From positions 14,138,796 through 14,202,795 of the forward strand of contig CM055110.1 in the NCBI GenBank assembly GCA_029204225.1: 64,000 nucleotides of DNA, given 5' to 3'. This DNA comes from Diphasiastrum complanatum (Eukaryota > Streptophyta > Lycopodiopsida > Lycopodiales > Lycopodiaceae). The notes under the pieces were generated by a model. That model was not told the origin of the DNA. It searched no databases and worked only from the letters and a program-made list of their open reading frames with translations. Positions 1 through 13,100 of this stretch are shown one piece after another. Position 1 is the first letter of the stretch. Each line of letters starts with the position of its first letter. A program made the position numbers and the translations under genes.

Positions 1-4
1 ACAC

Positions 5-304
5 ATGGACAATAACATGTTAAAACTAATTACAACATCAATCTTAACAAAGCCAACAAGTCTATCTGAAATAACATTTGCTTGTTTGCAAATTCCTATG
101 ATAAAAAGAAGCGAAGTTGTTCATTATGTTGATAGTTCTCCTCCAAATCTTAGATGTAGATATGTGAGTCGAAATAACACATTGATGTTCCATCCAATTG
201 ATGTTTACACATACAGACCTGTAGAATTGGAAAAATTAACATTTTATAAATTCTGGAATATGTATGATGTAGAAAAAAAAATTAAAAGTCAATACTCCTT
301 TTGA
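5..304 (+). pseudogene. Helitron Rep-helicase linker fragment
   Basis: A 99-codon open segment. The pattern LSEITFACLQIPMIKRSEVV followed by a YTYRPVELEKLTFYKF-like stretch resembles the region after the HUH Rep domain and before the helicase in Helitron proteins. There, a serine/glutamate-rich motif precedes a hydrophobic step and then a YxxRP-type motif. It ends in a stop at 302-304. The next 300 bases keep only scattered coding-like pieces in other frames. Likely the middle of a decayed RepHel ORF; family assignment is by motif memory only. Confidence 0.45.
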
Positions 305-636
305 TTACATTGACAAGACATGAAACTACTTGTATAGGAGTAGTAAACTTATAAGATTTACTGACTATCATCTTGTGCATTATACATAAGCCTTCTTTTT
401 CAATGTTTTGCTCAAAAACATATCTTTTCATAATGAACAAGAATTGATAAGAGAAAATAATACTGATCATTCATATTTCTTGGAGTGCGTACTTCAAAAT
501 TTTGTTGAGAACGAGGAGGATATTGATATCTACATCGCAGAATACGCCAATAGACAACTTCTTGAAAGAGAACAATGACAAGAAATGTCAAATATACTTC
601 TAAAAAAAAAAACTACTTATCAGCGAAACATTAACA

Positions 637-1660
637 ATGTCAAATTCAGCAATCGAAAATGCACAAACCATATCTTTGCCAGAAGATACGAAAAATGATT
701 TGGGCTTGGACTCTGAATTTGAAAGCATGCGGAATTCATCGCTTGCTGATGAACAAAATAAGGTATATAAAATTATTACAAGCTCAAATTCGGGATTGTT
801 TATTCTATCAGGCACTCCATGAAGTGGAAAAACATTTCTGATACGATACCTCACTTACAAATGTATCGAGAAAGGACAACCAATTTTGTTAGCCGCAACA
901 ACAAGTGTAGCTGCATCTCAATTAGCAAAACAGGCATTTACAGTCCACAACTTATTCGCAATTCCAATAAATCAACTTTACATAAAAAAATCTGATACCA
1001 ACCGATTTCCGACATATCTGAAGCAAAATTTATTGTGATAGATGAAATGTCAATGCTTACTGCTCAAATTTTAACATATGTGATCCATCAAATAAATCAA
1101 ATAAAAAAAGTTCCATCTAGCATTGTATTTGAAAATTATATCTTACTTTTAGTCGGTGATCATGCACAGCTTCCAGCCATTTGTAAACACAAATCAAAAT
1201 CGCTTTGTTTAATATGTCATCTTTCAAACTCTCCATTCTGGAAAATTGCAACACCCTTGCAACTATCCTACTCAATTAGGCATGCTGACGATCCTGGATA
1301 CCTTCATTTCCTGAACAAAATTAGATTCCAAAAGCCCACGCAACTGGAGATAGACAAAACATTAACTAGTTGTGCACTTCCTAGGTCCAGCATACCTGAT
1401 ATAGCAAATCATAATACGACCATCATATGTACTCATAGAGAAGATGTGCTCTAGTTTAATAACCTCATCTTAGAAAAACTATTTTCTACCTCGGATATAC
1501 TAGAAATTTCTATTAAAACAAATGTTACATTAGAAAGCGACCTGACAACATGGATCAACGATCCATTATTCCATCAAATTCCAAAACTAGCTATAGGAGC
1601 AAAGGTGATGGTACTTGCAAACTTGGATATTTCAAATGGTATAGTCATTTAGCTCTAAGC
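637..1660 (+). pseudogene. PIF1-family DNA helicase, disabled
   Basis: PIF1 helicases are 5'-3' SF1 DNA helicases; in Helitrons this domain unwinds donor DNA. Visible motifs in order are: a Walker A loop SGTP-stop-SGKTFL near 805-840, where the expected glycine codon is a TGA; TTSVAASQL (motif Ia); IDEMSM Walker B near 1038-1055; LLLVGDHAQLPAI (motif III) near 1145-1185; LQLSYSIRHADD (motif IV) near 1255-1290; and a PKLAIGAKVMVLANLDISNG-type segment to about 1645. A frame change lies near 1020 and a stop at 1454. Motifs V and VI are not recognisable. The helicase is dead; identity as PIF1-like is secure. Confidence 0.8.
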
Positions 1661-1841
1661 AGATTCATTGAACAAAAGAAGCACAAAGGAGGGCAATACA
1701 TTGATTACTATGAATGTTGAATACATCTTTTGAAATGCCATTCTTATTTCAGGGTTTTTAAAACATCTATATAACATATTCTCCATAAACATCCCTGCAA
1801 CAATCACAACAAATCGACCAGCAATACAACATTTCGATGCT

Positions 1842-2608
1842 ATGTTAAATAAGAACTACTACACAACGAGAAATCTTTACTTCGGCTACAAGATTCCAAT
1901 TAATGAGTGGAAAGATATGAGTCGTGCCGAATTGAACGCAATATCAATGGACTTGGGAAAAAAATTGGGCCACTTGTCAGATGACGGTACAAAGCTAACA
2001 GATGGCCCGATTCAAATTGACACGGTTTTGAAGATTCTCGAAGGCGAAGTTTCTGCAATGATCACTAACTCAGTAAGCTTGTGTTGCCATCTACATTTCC
2101 ATATATGTGATTATAAGTAACCATTTTAACCCACTGCATATTAATACAAATTTTCTTGCAAGAAGAAACTTCTCCATCGACATTGCCATCTACATCCAAT
2201 ACGCAGGTGAATTTGAACCATACAATGATCTTCTTCTTTATTTATAAGCTTTCCATTAAACTAATACGATTTCCGCCTGCAAAAAACAACATCAACAAAA
2301 AAACGTCCAAAATCAAATATTCAATCTACAAAATAGAATGCAAAGAAACCCATGGTGTCTACATCGGCCAAACATGCAATCTACGACGCCGATTGCAACA
2401 GCATGCAAAGCTACCCCCCAAAAAAATGAGAAAACACTATTCTATGGACCGATCTTTTTATGAACAGTTTCATGTTCAAGTTTTAGATGATGTTGAAAAT
2501 AGAAAAATAGCTAACAGAATCGAAAGGTTTTATGTTCGACATTACAAATCAACAAGCGAGTTTGGTTACAACAAACTAAGATGTAATCTTGTAAATTCAA
2601 AGGCATAA
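1842..2608 (+). CDS. GIY-YIG nuclease domain protein, probably with introns
   Basis: Two coding blocks separated by intron-like DNA. The first (1842-2072) encodes a lysine/aspartate-rich segment with no recognised domain. A GT at 2072 and an AG near 2160 could splice it to the block ending at 2608; a second short intron may lie between about 2205 and 2280. The last ~95 residues form a GIY-YIG domain: IYKIEC, then GVYIGQT, LRRRLQQH, a central helix, and a late IERFYV plus GYNKL. This is the order of the catalytic Tyr, Arg, Glu and Asn regions in single-domain GIY-YIG nucleases. No stop interrupts the domain. Such domains occur in homing endonucleases, large DNA viruses and Penelope-like elements; next to a Helitron-like helicase it is unexpected. 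Confidence 0.6.
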
Positions 2609-2960
2609 TGGTATTTAAAGAGACGCAAGCTCCTATAATTCGATTCATAATACAATTCTCGCATGCCTTTCGTGTATGCCTACCAATTAAGCTTTTGGCT
2701 TGTTAATTTCAAATTTTGCTTTCTTCTTATGCTATCTGTTACAACAGCTTGGTTTTTTGCAAATTGTAATTCTAACAAATTTTAGATACAAACTTTTTAA
2801 GCTTTCAACGTTCTTGATTTTTGTTGCGACTCTTACAAATAAGTCAATAGCCTCTTTTTTGCAACTCAATGCTACGTTAGAATTGCGTAGCCAATTGTAA
2901 CTTTTACAATGTGTCAATAGAACATGTCTTCAAGTCAATGCAAGGCTAGAATTGCGTAGC

Positions 2961-3136
2961 TAGTTATTTAGCATTGTAGCGTTAAAGCCATCTGTACAAA
3001 ATTTTGTAGTAAATTGCTAGTTATTCTTTTCAGTGAGCAGCTACATCGACTTGTTATTTAACATTGTGGCATTAAAGCCACGTGTACAAAATTTTGGGAT
3101 AAATTGCTAGTCACTCTTTTCAGGGGGGCAGCTATA
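2961..3136. repeat. 90-bp tandem duplication
   Basis: Copy 1 is about 2961-3046 and copy 2 about 3051-3136. Both begin TTATTTARCATTGT and carry TGTACAAAATTTTG, AAATTGCTAG and CTTTTCAG in register. Roughly ten to fifteen differences separate the copies. Seen directly. Confidence 0.85.
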
Positions 3137-3589
3137 ACATGATGAAGAACTAACATCACGCTCAAGGACGGATAATAAGACCCAAAAGTCCTCGTGAGGA
3201 TATTCAACTTGTGCAAGAGCACTAAATTCTTGTGTAATCACTGCAGCTTGTCACCTGTGGACACTGCAAAGGCACTAACTCCTTGAGGAACATAAATTTT
3301 GCGAGTTCCAAACAAGTATCATCTGGTTAGATGGGGATGCATCAAAGATTTATAATCTGATGAACGCTTTCAAAATGCTGAAAACATTGCCACATCCAGA
3401 TAAAGTTCTGGTGATGTACATTTCATTCAATGGTAGAAAGTTAACCTATAAGATATGGAAGAGACGTCAGTGACCACTTCCAGTTAGTGTGCACCGCAAG
3501 TCATCTGGTTGGATTGAACTTGTAGTTAGTTTGCAAAAGGCCAAAATTCAAAAGCTTAACCCCACACAATAACAAGAGAACAGCATTTC

Positions 3590-3835
3590 CTGTTAATTCA
3601 CTTAAATACAACTCTGAGCAATGACCAAATGTTGTGACAATCAAGGCATGTGGGCATCTGCCCATGATACAAAAAAGCGTCACTAGTAGCTCAAACATCA
3701 CTCACCAGAATACCAAAATACTCTGCTGTTAATTCCACTCAAATACAACTATTAGCGACCACTAAATGTTGTGAGAATCGAAGTGTTTGAGACTTTATGC
3801 TCGTGACGTAACTTCTTGTCAGTGATGGCTCAAAC
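3590..3835. repeat. Ancient ~136-bp tandem duplication
   Basis: TGTTAATTC, AAATACAAC, AAATGTTGTGA and GGCTCAAAC/TAGCTCAAAC recur in the same order at 3591-3692 and 3727-3832. The copies have diverged strongly. Confidence 0.7.
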
Positions 3836-4118
3836 TTAAGCTGTCAATCTCAAGCTCCAGAGTAACCAAATGCTTCGTAGCATGAATTGACCTAATGCCA
3901 GAATCAGAGTATTGAACCCAAACCTGCAAATAAAGTCCGTTGCAGCACTTCTAGAAAAGTTTTATAAAATTGCAATATTGGACGGCATGTTGTTTTGAGG
4001 ATCTCCAAAATACTGTACAGACTGCTGATTGTGGCTCTCAAGTGTTCTATTCATCTCCAATACCGATACATGAGATGTGATATCAAACAGCCATTTAACC
4101 CAGCATCAAAACTAGCAT

Positions 4119-7100
4119 CTATACATAATATATCATTCCAACCTCAATCAAGCAAATATGGGGGATGCTCAGAGCGACTGCAGAGCCTCTACAGTTTCTT
4201 CTTAGAAAACTATATACCACGTCAACAGCAAATTTCTTCAAAAGAGAGGAGCTTTTCTTTGCTTGCACATACGAATGACCTATTATGTACGCAATACCAG
4301 CTTCTCTAGCATCAATAAGTTCCCTAAGCTCATCCCTAATATCCGGATCCACATCAGGACTTTTTGGTAGCTCAAATTTGACTCTCTTCTTTCTTCCTAG
4401 ATGTGGAGATTCAATCTCCAAGAGATCTTGTAAGCTTGGAACAGAGAAAGACTTACAACCAGGTGTACCATAAGAAAACTGTTCCATATCTTCGAGGTCT
4501 GAAACTATAAGGTTCATGCCAGACCCTGCAGTTGTCCCAACTACAGCCATTTTTGCATCATCAGAACCTTCATTGGTAGAAGGTATTTTGGACTGAGCAG
4601 CTCCTGACTGGATAAACTCCCCAATGCTCAAGATAAGCTGGTTTTCGAAGTCGTCGTCATCTTTACGAACATCTTTGTAGCCATATCGTAAAATACACCT
4701 GTACATTCGATACTCCTTTGGCCCAATGCGCCCAATGAGAAATCGTTCCTGGGGAGGAACGTAAGGGACTGGGACTGATTTAATGCACACAAATACAAGT
4801 ACCTCATGAAATGCTGGTAAATTGGTGACAAAATGAGAAAAGATGGGAGGAACTCCTGTCACAAGCTCTGTGTAGATAAGCCCTATCCCAGGTACACGCA
4901 CAATCCCAAGACTTGGCCCAAGAGCAAGCAACCACTTCATAGACACCTTATTTTGAACATCAAACTCGTACTTCTTTTTTGTTCCATAGTGCCAGACATA
5001 CATTATTGCCATGAAGATGAAGGATAAAACAAGCGGAACCCAACCACCTTCAGGAACTTTAACAAGAGCGGCTGAAATGTATAGTAGCTCAATGGATCCA
5101 AAAAATACAAGGAAACAAAGGGCGAACAAAATACTTCTTTGCCACACAACTACTATGACAAGAGACATAAGGCATGTAGTCACAAACATGACTGTGATCA
5201 CCGCAATTCCTACAATCATCAAACACAAAAAAAATCAAGTACTGGTAACTGCATTGAAATAAGACATTATAAGCATGAGGGTAGGTCATTTTTCATCCAT
5301 GCGGATGAATTAAGACTTGATCCATGCTTCTTTTGTAAACCATAAACCTGAGCAGATGCTTGACTAGTATCAAACCTCCAACATACCATATGCATGTCCA
5401 ATAAGGATAGTGTCTCGAAACCCAATTGTTATGGCCAGGCAGAGAATCAGAAGTATCCAGTTTATTTCAGGAATGTAAACCTGACCATAAATGTTCTTGG
5501 ATGTATGGACCACTTTAACTCGAGGAAAACAACCTAGAGCTGAGCACTGCCTAATCACAGAAAAGGTTGCTGAAATGACCGCTTGACTTCCAACCACTGA
5601 AGCAAGTGTGGCAACAACAAAAACTGGCCAAAATACCGCCCCTGCAAACAAAGCACTAATTGGATTGGTTTGAACTCTCATCTATAACTGAACAGGCAAA
5701 CATCTTGTACATGGAAGCTTGCAAATTGTACATGTCACAAAAAGTGTCCCAGAGGACTTGCGAGAGGCTCATTCATTCATTCACTTATTGAAAATTTGTA
5801 TTGTAGGAGGTCACATTACTTGGAATAGACTTGTAAAAGCTCATTTGAATGTCACCATGATGTTTTGAAAGGTAGGCAGCTTGACCCATATAGGCAAGAA
5901 CTAGGCTAGGGTATACAACACAAGTGAAAGCAACCTGTGTGAAGGAAACAACCTTGCAGTTAGCAGTAAACTCCTCGTGATAAGAAATCAAGGTTCAAGT
6001 GAAAGCTCAATACAGAACTGGCAAATCATATATTTTAGTATACTAAATGTTCCTTGCCAAGAGCATGGAGTACCTTGATGGAAGACCGTGAAAAGTGTCC
6101 CAGGTCAGCAAACATGGCCTCTGTGCCTGTCCAGGTAGGATTTAGTTTAAACAACAAGAGCAAGAACATACTCCCGTGCTCCAATATTTCTTCAAGGATG
6201 TTGTGTGAACACCAAACATGATAAGTACTGATGTTCTAGATCAAAAGAAAACAGGTTGCTTGTGTACAAACCTGTAATGCTAAGAAGTATACCACCCAAA
6301 GAAGCCCAACCAGCTGTCCCCATCTTGCTAAGGTAGTTGTACATGTAGTAGGGGGACAAAGCACAGAAAACATGAGGATTCCAACGAAAAATGTTGTATA
6401 TCCCAATGGAACTGATGCAGAAAAGCCATGCCAGAACAATAGGAGCAAACATAAAGGCAACTTTACGTGTGCCAAAATGTTGCAGTGCAAATAGTCCAAC
6501 AAGGACAATGCAAGCTATCAAATCGATCACATCTGCAATCACACAGGAAAACTCCATGAGTTAAGAAATGATTTCTTTGAGTATTTAAAGCAAGATCTAT
6601 ATGGGATAACATAGCTCAAACCAGAGTACACAAATCATTGAGTAATCACCAAGCTCGAAATATGACATTGCATGAAATAACTAATAAATTTAAGTATGTT
6701 AGTTGATACACAAGGGCTAATTTTCTTTGCATAATCCATTGAACAATAGAAAAATAGTGGAAACAAATTTTCAATTCTTCTTTTGGAAATTAATAGAGGC
6801 TGTCTACCAATGTTGTGGCTTTGTTCAGCATTATCAACATGACCAATAGATATAAGCTCCCAGTACTGGAACCTGTAAAGTTATAGTCTTTGAATTTGAA
6901 AGCCTATAATGTTTCTGAAGTAAGAAAGGAGCCAACAGGAACAAACTCTTTTCATACATAAGCTAGTTCATTTTCATACATAAGCCTATACTCAGTCAAA
7001 ACTAGCATGATTATTTCAGATACAATTTCCTATGCATCTATTACACAGAACCAGAAACAACGAATAGTCCTGCAAAGTCACACTGTATGTTCATGTAAGC

Positions 7101-10100
7101 AGCACACCTGAGCAGAATCAAACTCCAGAATTTGAGGTGAAGAAAGGAACCATTAACTAACAACAGGCCACATTTTGGGGACGAATATCTCTATGTTAAG
7201 GTACAAACAAGTCACTGACAAAACGTATGAGCATTGGAATTCTAAATATGAGCCAAGGATGAGATTGCTGGAGATATGGGATCTGCATCACCATTGCTTC
7301 CAGAGCTTAACTACAAGCCCAAGATTGTATAAATGGCTCTTAAGTACACTCCTCTGCTCCTTTGGCCATTGGTTCCATCCCATGTGGTCCTATTGAGTGA
7401 GCTATTTCCAGTTGAGAAGTATGCTTGAAGCAGAGTTTCATTTGTCGTGCACGCTCAACGTGATCAACTTCGATTCTATTGGAATACACATGGTCCCTTC
7501 GAGTAGTTTGGGATTTTGTGCACCTGCACATCCACTTTTTCATGATGTCCTGCAGCATTTCTAATCCAAACTACTTTGCATGCATTTGAGCTAGTTCCTA
7601 TAATTGCTACCTAGCATTCATGTTCCCTTTAGATAACTTGGAATCCTTGTACACCTCCAAACCCATTACATCCAAGTATATGGCATTCCTAGTTCCTAGT
7701 CTATGCACTTGGCTTCGATTTGATTATACATGTTATCTTTCTTCCGCTAGTGCTTTCATATTTCTTTGACACTCTTTGTCTATCAAAGTGGAGTAATGGA
7801 AGCACAGCAAGTTCATTCATCTCGCAATGTACATACCAATGTCAAGTCCAAAAATGAAACCCACATAACAAACACAATCCTCAACTTTAAGGAGCCCACC
7901 CACAAAGTCGCAGGTCATCAACATGGTCTTATGATGGCATGTTAATTATTTACGTAAGGAAATTTTGGCGCATTCAAGAAGAGTCCCTTAGCTGCTTATG
8001 TGGCAACAGAGTTTGTACGGAACAAATGGCATAGCATTGGTTTGTATATCGTAGCTACGTCCTTTTATTGATGTGCCAACAAAGTTCTTATGACACACAT
8101 TGGTAGAATCTTATTGTTGATTTTTGGCAGCATCTTTCCTACTTCATGCTTTAGACATCAAGTATATATTGTTTTGCTTTGATACTCCCGGTCCACTCGT
8201 ATCATGGTATGTTCTATAAGGGATTGCAATGCATCTGTTTGTGCAACATAGTAGCATTGGTATGATGTTCATTTCATTAACGTTTCAACACAATTCAGCA
8301 GCTCCATGTGTTAGTCTTCACCATTCAAAGGTACAACATAGTAACATTGGCATGATGGGCATTTCATTAATGTTGCAACAGCTTCAATTTGGCAGCTCCA
8401 TGCTGTAAGTCTTCACCGTTCAAAGGTACAATATCGTGGCAAATGGTCTTGCTTCTTTTGATAGATTTTTCACGCTATTATTTGACCATAATGATTGTCC
8501 TCCTAAGACAATGCTATTGGTCCATACAACCAGTTAAATAGCTTACAGCTCCATCCAATGATTCCAAGATCACATTCTTGGTCCATATGGCTGGCATAGT
8601 ACATGCTTGTTGTCAAGAGCGTTGTCACTCTTTACCTATGAGATTAACATGATAGCTTAATTCGGTCCATGTAGCCGGCTGGTACATAAGTAACTTTGGT
8701 GTCAATTTATTTGCCTACGGCGTTAATCAAGAAACTTATTTGAAGTTTATTTTTCCCTTAGGCATAGCTTGGCAAAGCCTTCATATCAACATTCAATAAG
8801 TACCTCATATTTTTACTACTACTGTAATGTTGTGGCAACATAGATATTGTAATGTCAATTGGGCAAGTGATGCAAAAGACAAGTGTTCTATTTCTAACTA
8901 TGTTTTCTTACTAACTTGGTTTTTGTGTTGTATCATAGAACAGTAAGAAACAGCATACACCTGCATTATCTTCTACAGGAGCTAACTAAAATTTTACTAA
9001 GAGTGTCGTATGTGAAAGTGTTTGGCTACAAGGGTTATTTGAGGAGCTTATGATTTCTTGACATGAAGTTCTAGTGATATGCTGTGACGGCCAAAGTTGT
9101 ATCTAAATTGAAAAGAATAAAATCTTGCAAGAAGCACATTGAACCACAGTATCACTTTGTTCGTGAAAAGGCTAAATCAAAGGAAGTGGAGATAATCTAT
9201 TGTTGTAATAATGAACAAGTAGCAGTTGACATCTTGACAAAGTCTCTCAACAAGGGAAAATTTGAATAGTTCTAAACTGTGATGATTGCTTTTGAAAATA
9301 AACTTATTATTAAGGGGGAGTATAAGAATAACTCTTATGAAATATTTGTATTCATAAATTTATGTTCTTCATTTTTATGAGTTTGGGTACTCACAACTTA
9401 CATAATGGTCAATGGTCTTAATTAATAGCCACCGGACCCAACGGTACGACCTACTCCATATAGCCAATTTTGTACTATTCTTCATTGTCTACATCAGGAG
9501 AGTGGAGATAGTAACAACAATTTGTGTGTCTCCTCTCTCACACACTTCTCCTCTAAGAACCAATTGATTGCAAATAATGATTGCTTGCAATAGATGATAA
9601 GATCCTGATTGCAATAGACTCAATTTCTGACAACCATATGCATTTTTAGTAGCTTGTATTTAGCAGCATCTATCTCATCTTGTCTTTCATTTCAAGTGCA
9701 TGCATTTCCTCTATCTAGTGTTTGACCAAGAATAGCAGTTGACTAAAAAGCATTTTTTTTACAGATTTGAATTTTATGTAGTGTGGAGCCTGTGGTGGAG
9801 AAATGTCACCAAAATCCATCATGCTTGAATTCAAAGTCGAACTCTCATAATAGCTGAAAAAAGGCAAGGATGATAAAACGTACTTGGACAAAAAATGTCT
9901 CTTCTACAGAAGCGTTAAGGCTCGGCAGTTTATGTGTACCAACAATGTTTATAATGAAGTGGTTTGAGAATAAAAAATGCATACATCTAGAACAATAGAA
10001 CCATAACTTACGATCATGAAGATTCGGAGCTGCAACCTCAATGCCTGAAACTGCTGAAAGAACTGCCAAGATAATATGAAACTGGTGATAAGTAGCTTAC

Positions 10101-13100
10101 TGACTTGGCACAACACACGTGTGCGTCATATCATATAACTAGTAATAGGACCCATGATTTTCTACTTGCAAACATAATACTGTGTACATGATTCATGAAG
10201 ACGCATGATAAGAGAAAGCTTACATGTCTTTTAAAATCCGTAGTACTTATCAAGACTCCATAATGAGCATATTTTCTGACAAGAAGCCGGTAAAACAATT
10301 TCACCTTTGAGAATTATAACCGCCAAAAAAGTTATCTAATCTCACAATATAGAATCGTTTAGAATTCTGAATGTCGTAGTTGTCCTCAATTTGACTGCTA
10401 GTTTCTTGAATTTTATCTTTATATTTACATGCGGGTAGGCTACGTGCATGGCAAGAGCCATTTTCATGAATACACAAGATCGAGAGGACCTTAACATGGA
10501 GCTAGGGTTATGGAGGTACATGGAGGGTTAGAGATCCAATTTGTCTCTAAGGCTCCCTGTTGTAGCAAATTCAAGCGTAGGTTTGAAAAACTTTTCCCAA
10601 ACCAGAAAACATATATAAAGCAAGAAATAAAACTCCAGAGAAGGGAAAATATCACCAGAGAAGGAAACAGATCACATTATCAAGTTAATTGCTACTAAAA
10701 AAATAGTTGAAATACAATATGCAGAGAGGAAGAGAAGAGGACAAAGAGCAAAAACGTGACGAGAGAGAAAGAGCCAAAGGTTATAGAACATGAACAGAAA
10801 GTTACAAAGTCACTAACAACAAAACATTCTGGACTCGCGTTGACTGGCAAAATTTACATGTGCTAGCCTATTGCTTAGAAACCTGTTCCAACCCTTTTGG
10901 AACGGAACATACTCTATGTTCTGGAACGTACTGGGTCGCAACGTTGTCTCTTTTTAAATATAAAAAAAGCAGGTCCTGGAATGCTCCTACAATTTCAGTT
11001 AATGAGAATCTCCAACTGCAGTGGACACATTGATTCCAAACGCATCTGTATACTGACATTGATTCCAAGTATCCTGACCTTGTGAATTATAAATGATTGA
11101 CCATCTGCATGATATTTCACATGAACAAAAACCTACCCTGCGTACGAACCATCGACTACTGGGTGCTGTCTCAATCTGATCTATTGGATGGTTGTCTCAA
11201 GCACGCATATCTGTCTCTCAACCATCTATTTCTATCCAGCGTAGATGACTCCAGAGATCTCCAGCATCTTTTTTTGTAGGTTGAAGTCAGTATTGCTATG
11301 TTTTTCCTTGTTAAAAAAACACCCTCTCACAAGCCAGATCATCCTAGAATTCCTTCGGCCATCTTTTTGCCCCATCACTCCGCTTTGCATCAGAGCTGAG
11401 CGAGGTAGAGAAATGGTAGGAACAGCGATATTACAGTATCGCGCATTTTTCCTTCGTAAAAAAATACTTTTTCCTTTTTAAAATCTTTTGATCACATTCC
11501 AGAACGGCACACATTCCATTCCGGAATGGGAAACTATGTTCTGTAGCATGTTTTAAATCCAGTTCCCAGTTTGAGAAATGCTCTCAAAAAACGTAGTTGG
11601 AAAAATGAGCTCTCCATTGAGAAAGGGCAGAATAAGCTTCCCCGTAGTCATGTTTAAAGTCATCCTCTCACCGACAAGAAGCAAAAATCTAAATGATCTT
11701 ATCAAAATAAGAATGTTTCTCTCCTTGTTGGATACTTGAAAGTTGGAGGAAAAGAGCCCCAAAGGGTCGCTGACTCTAAAAACTCAATATTGCAACTTTT
11801 TATTCCCCACCAAAGCCTTCATTATTGCATACCAGAGAGATGTACCAGTTAATCCCTGTTTAGTCTAGCTTAGGGCAATTTTGGGGCAAAAAATATATAT
11901 AATCTGTTTTTTTCTGAACGATTATGTACCCAGAATCGCGATTCTGAGAATCGCTACTGAAATCTGATGTGTGGTTAGATTGCTAAAGTAACATAAAGGA
12001 AATGCCTCAGGTATTAAGAAAGTTCTATGAAATTCAACACAAGACCTACATTACAAGCATGTATTGGATATTTAAAAATATTCATATGGTCGAACAAAGA
12101 TATTTGCAGTTTTTTTCTTTAAAATGTCTAAGCTTCAAACTTTACAGAGCAAAGCACTTAGCTGCCACCAGTTGTTGTATCCTTTTAATTCAGACTAGCA
12201 AGCTTAAAGATCTCGCTAATTCCAAGCTTGAGTAACAATTATTGATCCATGTTGGTGGTTTGGATGAATTTACCAGGGAGCAGACTGGAAATAGTACATC
12301 AATGTGGAATAAACGGAAGTGGGTTTAACACAGACCTGAGATTGCAGGCGTCAAGATTCCATCACCTATGACCATCGATGTCCCAAGAAGTACTACTATA
12401 AGTAAAGCAGTCCGTCCATTCTTGTGCTTTTCGAGAAAAATTTTGAACTTAGAACATTTATTGTCCATCACATCTTGGTCAAGCTTATAGGTTGATAATT
12501 CTTTGTCAATTGTCTGTTGGTTTGGTAGCATGCTAAGCTTGGCATGCCTGCACAAAAGAGAATATAAAGCAAAAGTTCCACCTGGTGAACTTTCTCAGTC
12601 AGTCCCTTGTCACTGCTCCAATTCTTATTCTTGTTATCCTAGGAATGTTATTTTGAGACTAAAGGATCAAAGTCAGCATTAAAAACTGGTAAAAAGAAAC
12701 CATTAGATTTTAAGATTTCTTCATAGAATCTTAAAAGGGAATCTAAAGCTTCCAAACACATAATATCATAAATTAAAAAAAGTACAAGACGCACCTTCAC
12801 CATTGTCATCAGCAGACAACACGATGAAGATATATTTCATCACAGGGATCAATGTTAAAGTGTAGAAGATAAAAGACAAGACACCCAAAATCTCTGTGTC
12901 ATCTTCGTGAAGCTGCCACTTTTGAGAGAATGTGCTACGGTACACATACAAAGGAGATGTACTAAGGTCCCCATAAACAACACCAAAACTTTGATATGCC
13001 AAAGTCAAGATGGCTTTGAATGAGTTCTGTTGTAGTCCCTGTATTGGAAAAACTTTCTGGGTTAAGCTCAACTCAAAATCTAAGAAAACCACCATAAAAT

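Larger units (their letters stand above)
1..2608 (+). mobile_element. Helitron-like element relic with GIY-YIG ORF
   Basis: The order is: a segment resembling the region between Rep and helicase of Helitron proteins (5-304), a PIF1-family helicase body (about 637-1660), and an ORF with a C-terminal GIY-YIG domain (1842-2608), all on the plus strand. The element is cut by the window start, so the HUH Rep domain cannot be seen. No convincing 3' hairpin plus CTRR end was found after 2608. Stops and frame changes in the helicase show it is inactive. That the GIY-YIG ORF belongs to the same element is inferred from strand, order and closeness only. Confidence 0.55.
2609..4118. other. Repeat-bearing intergenic stretch
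   Basis: No gene recognised. It contains a 90-bp tandem duplication (2961-3136), shorter repeats of TAGAATTGCGTAGC near 2878 and 2948, and an older duplication of about 136 bp (3590-3835). The distal part is the 3' flank, and perhaps the 3' UTR, of the minus-strand potassium transporter ending at 4119. Confidence 0.5.
6533..10011 (-). other. Large intron 4 of the potassium transporter
   Basis: This 3.48-kb intron is far longer than the others around it. It contains a diverged 90-bp tandem duplication at about 8244-8430 and a copia 3'-end relic at about 9081-9640. The rest is AT-rich DNA with no recognised gene. Confidence 0.8.
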
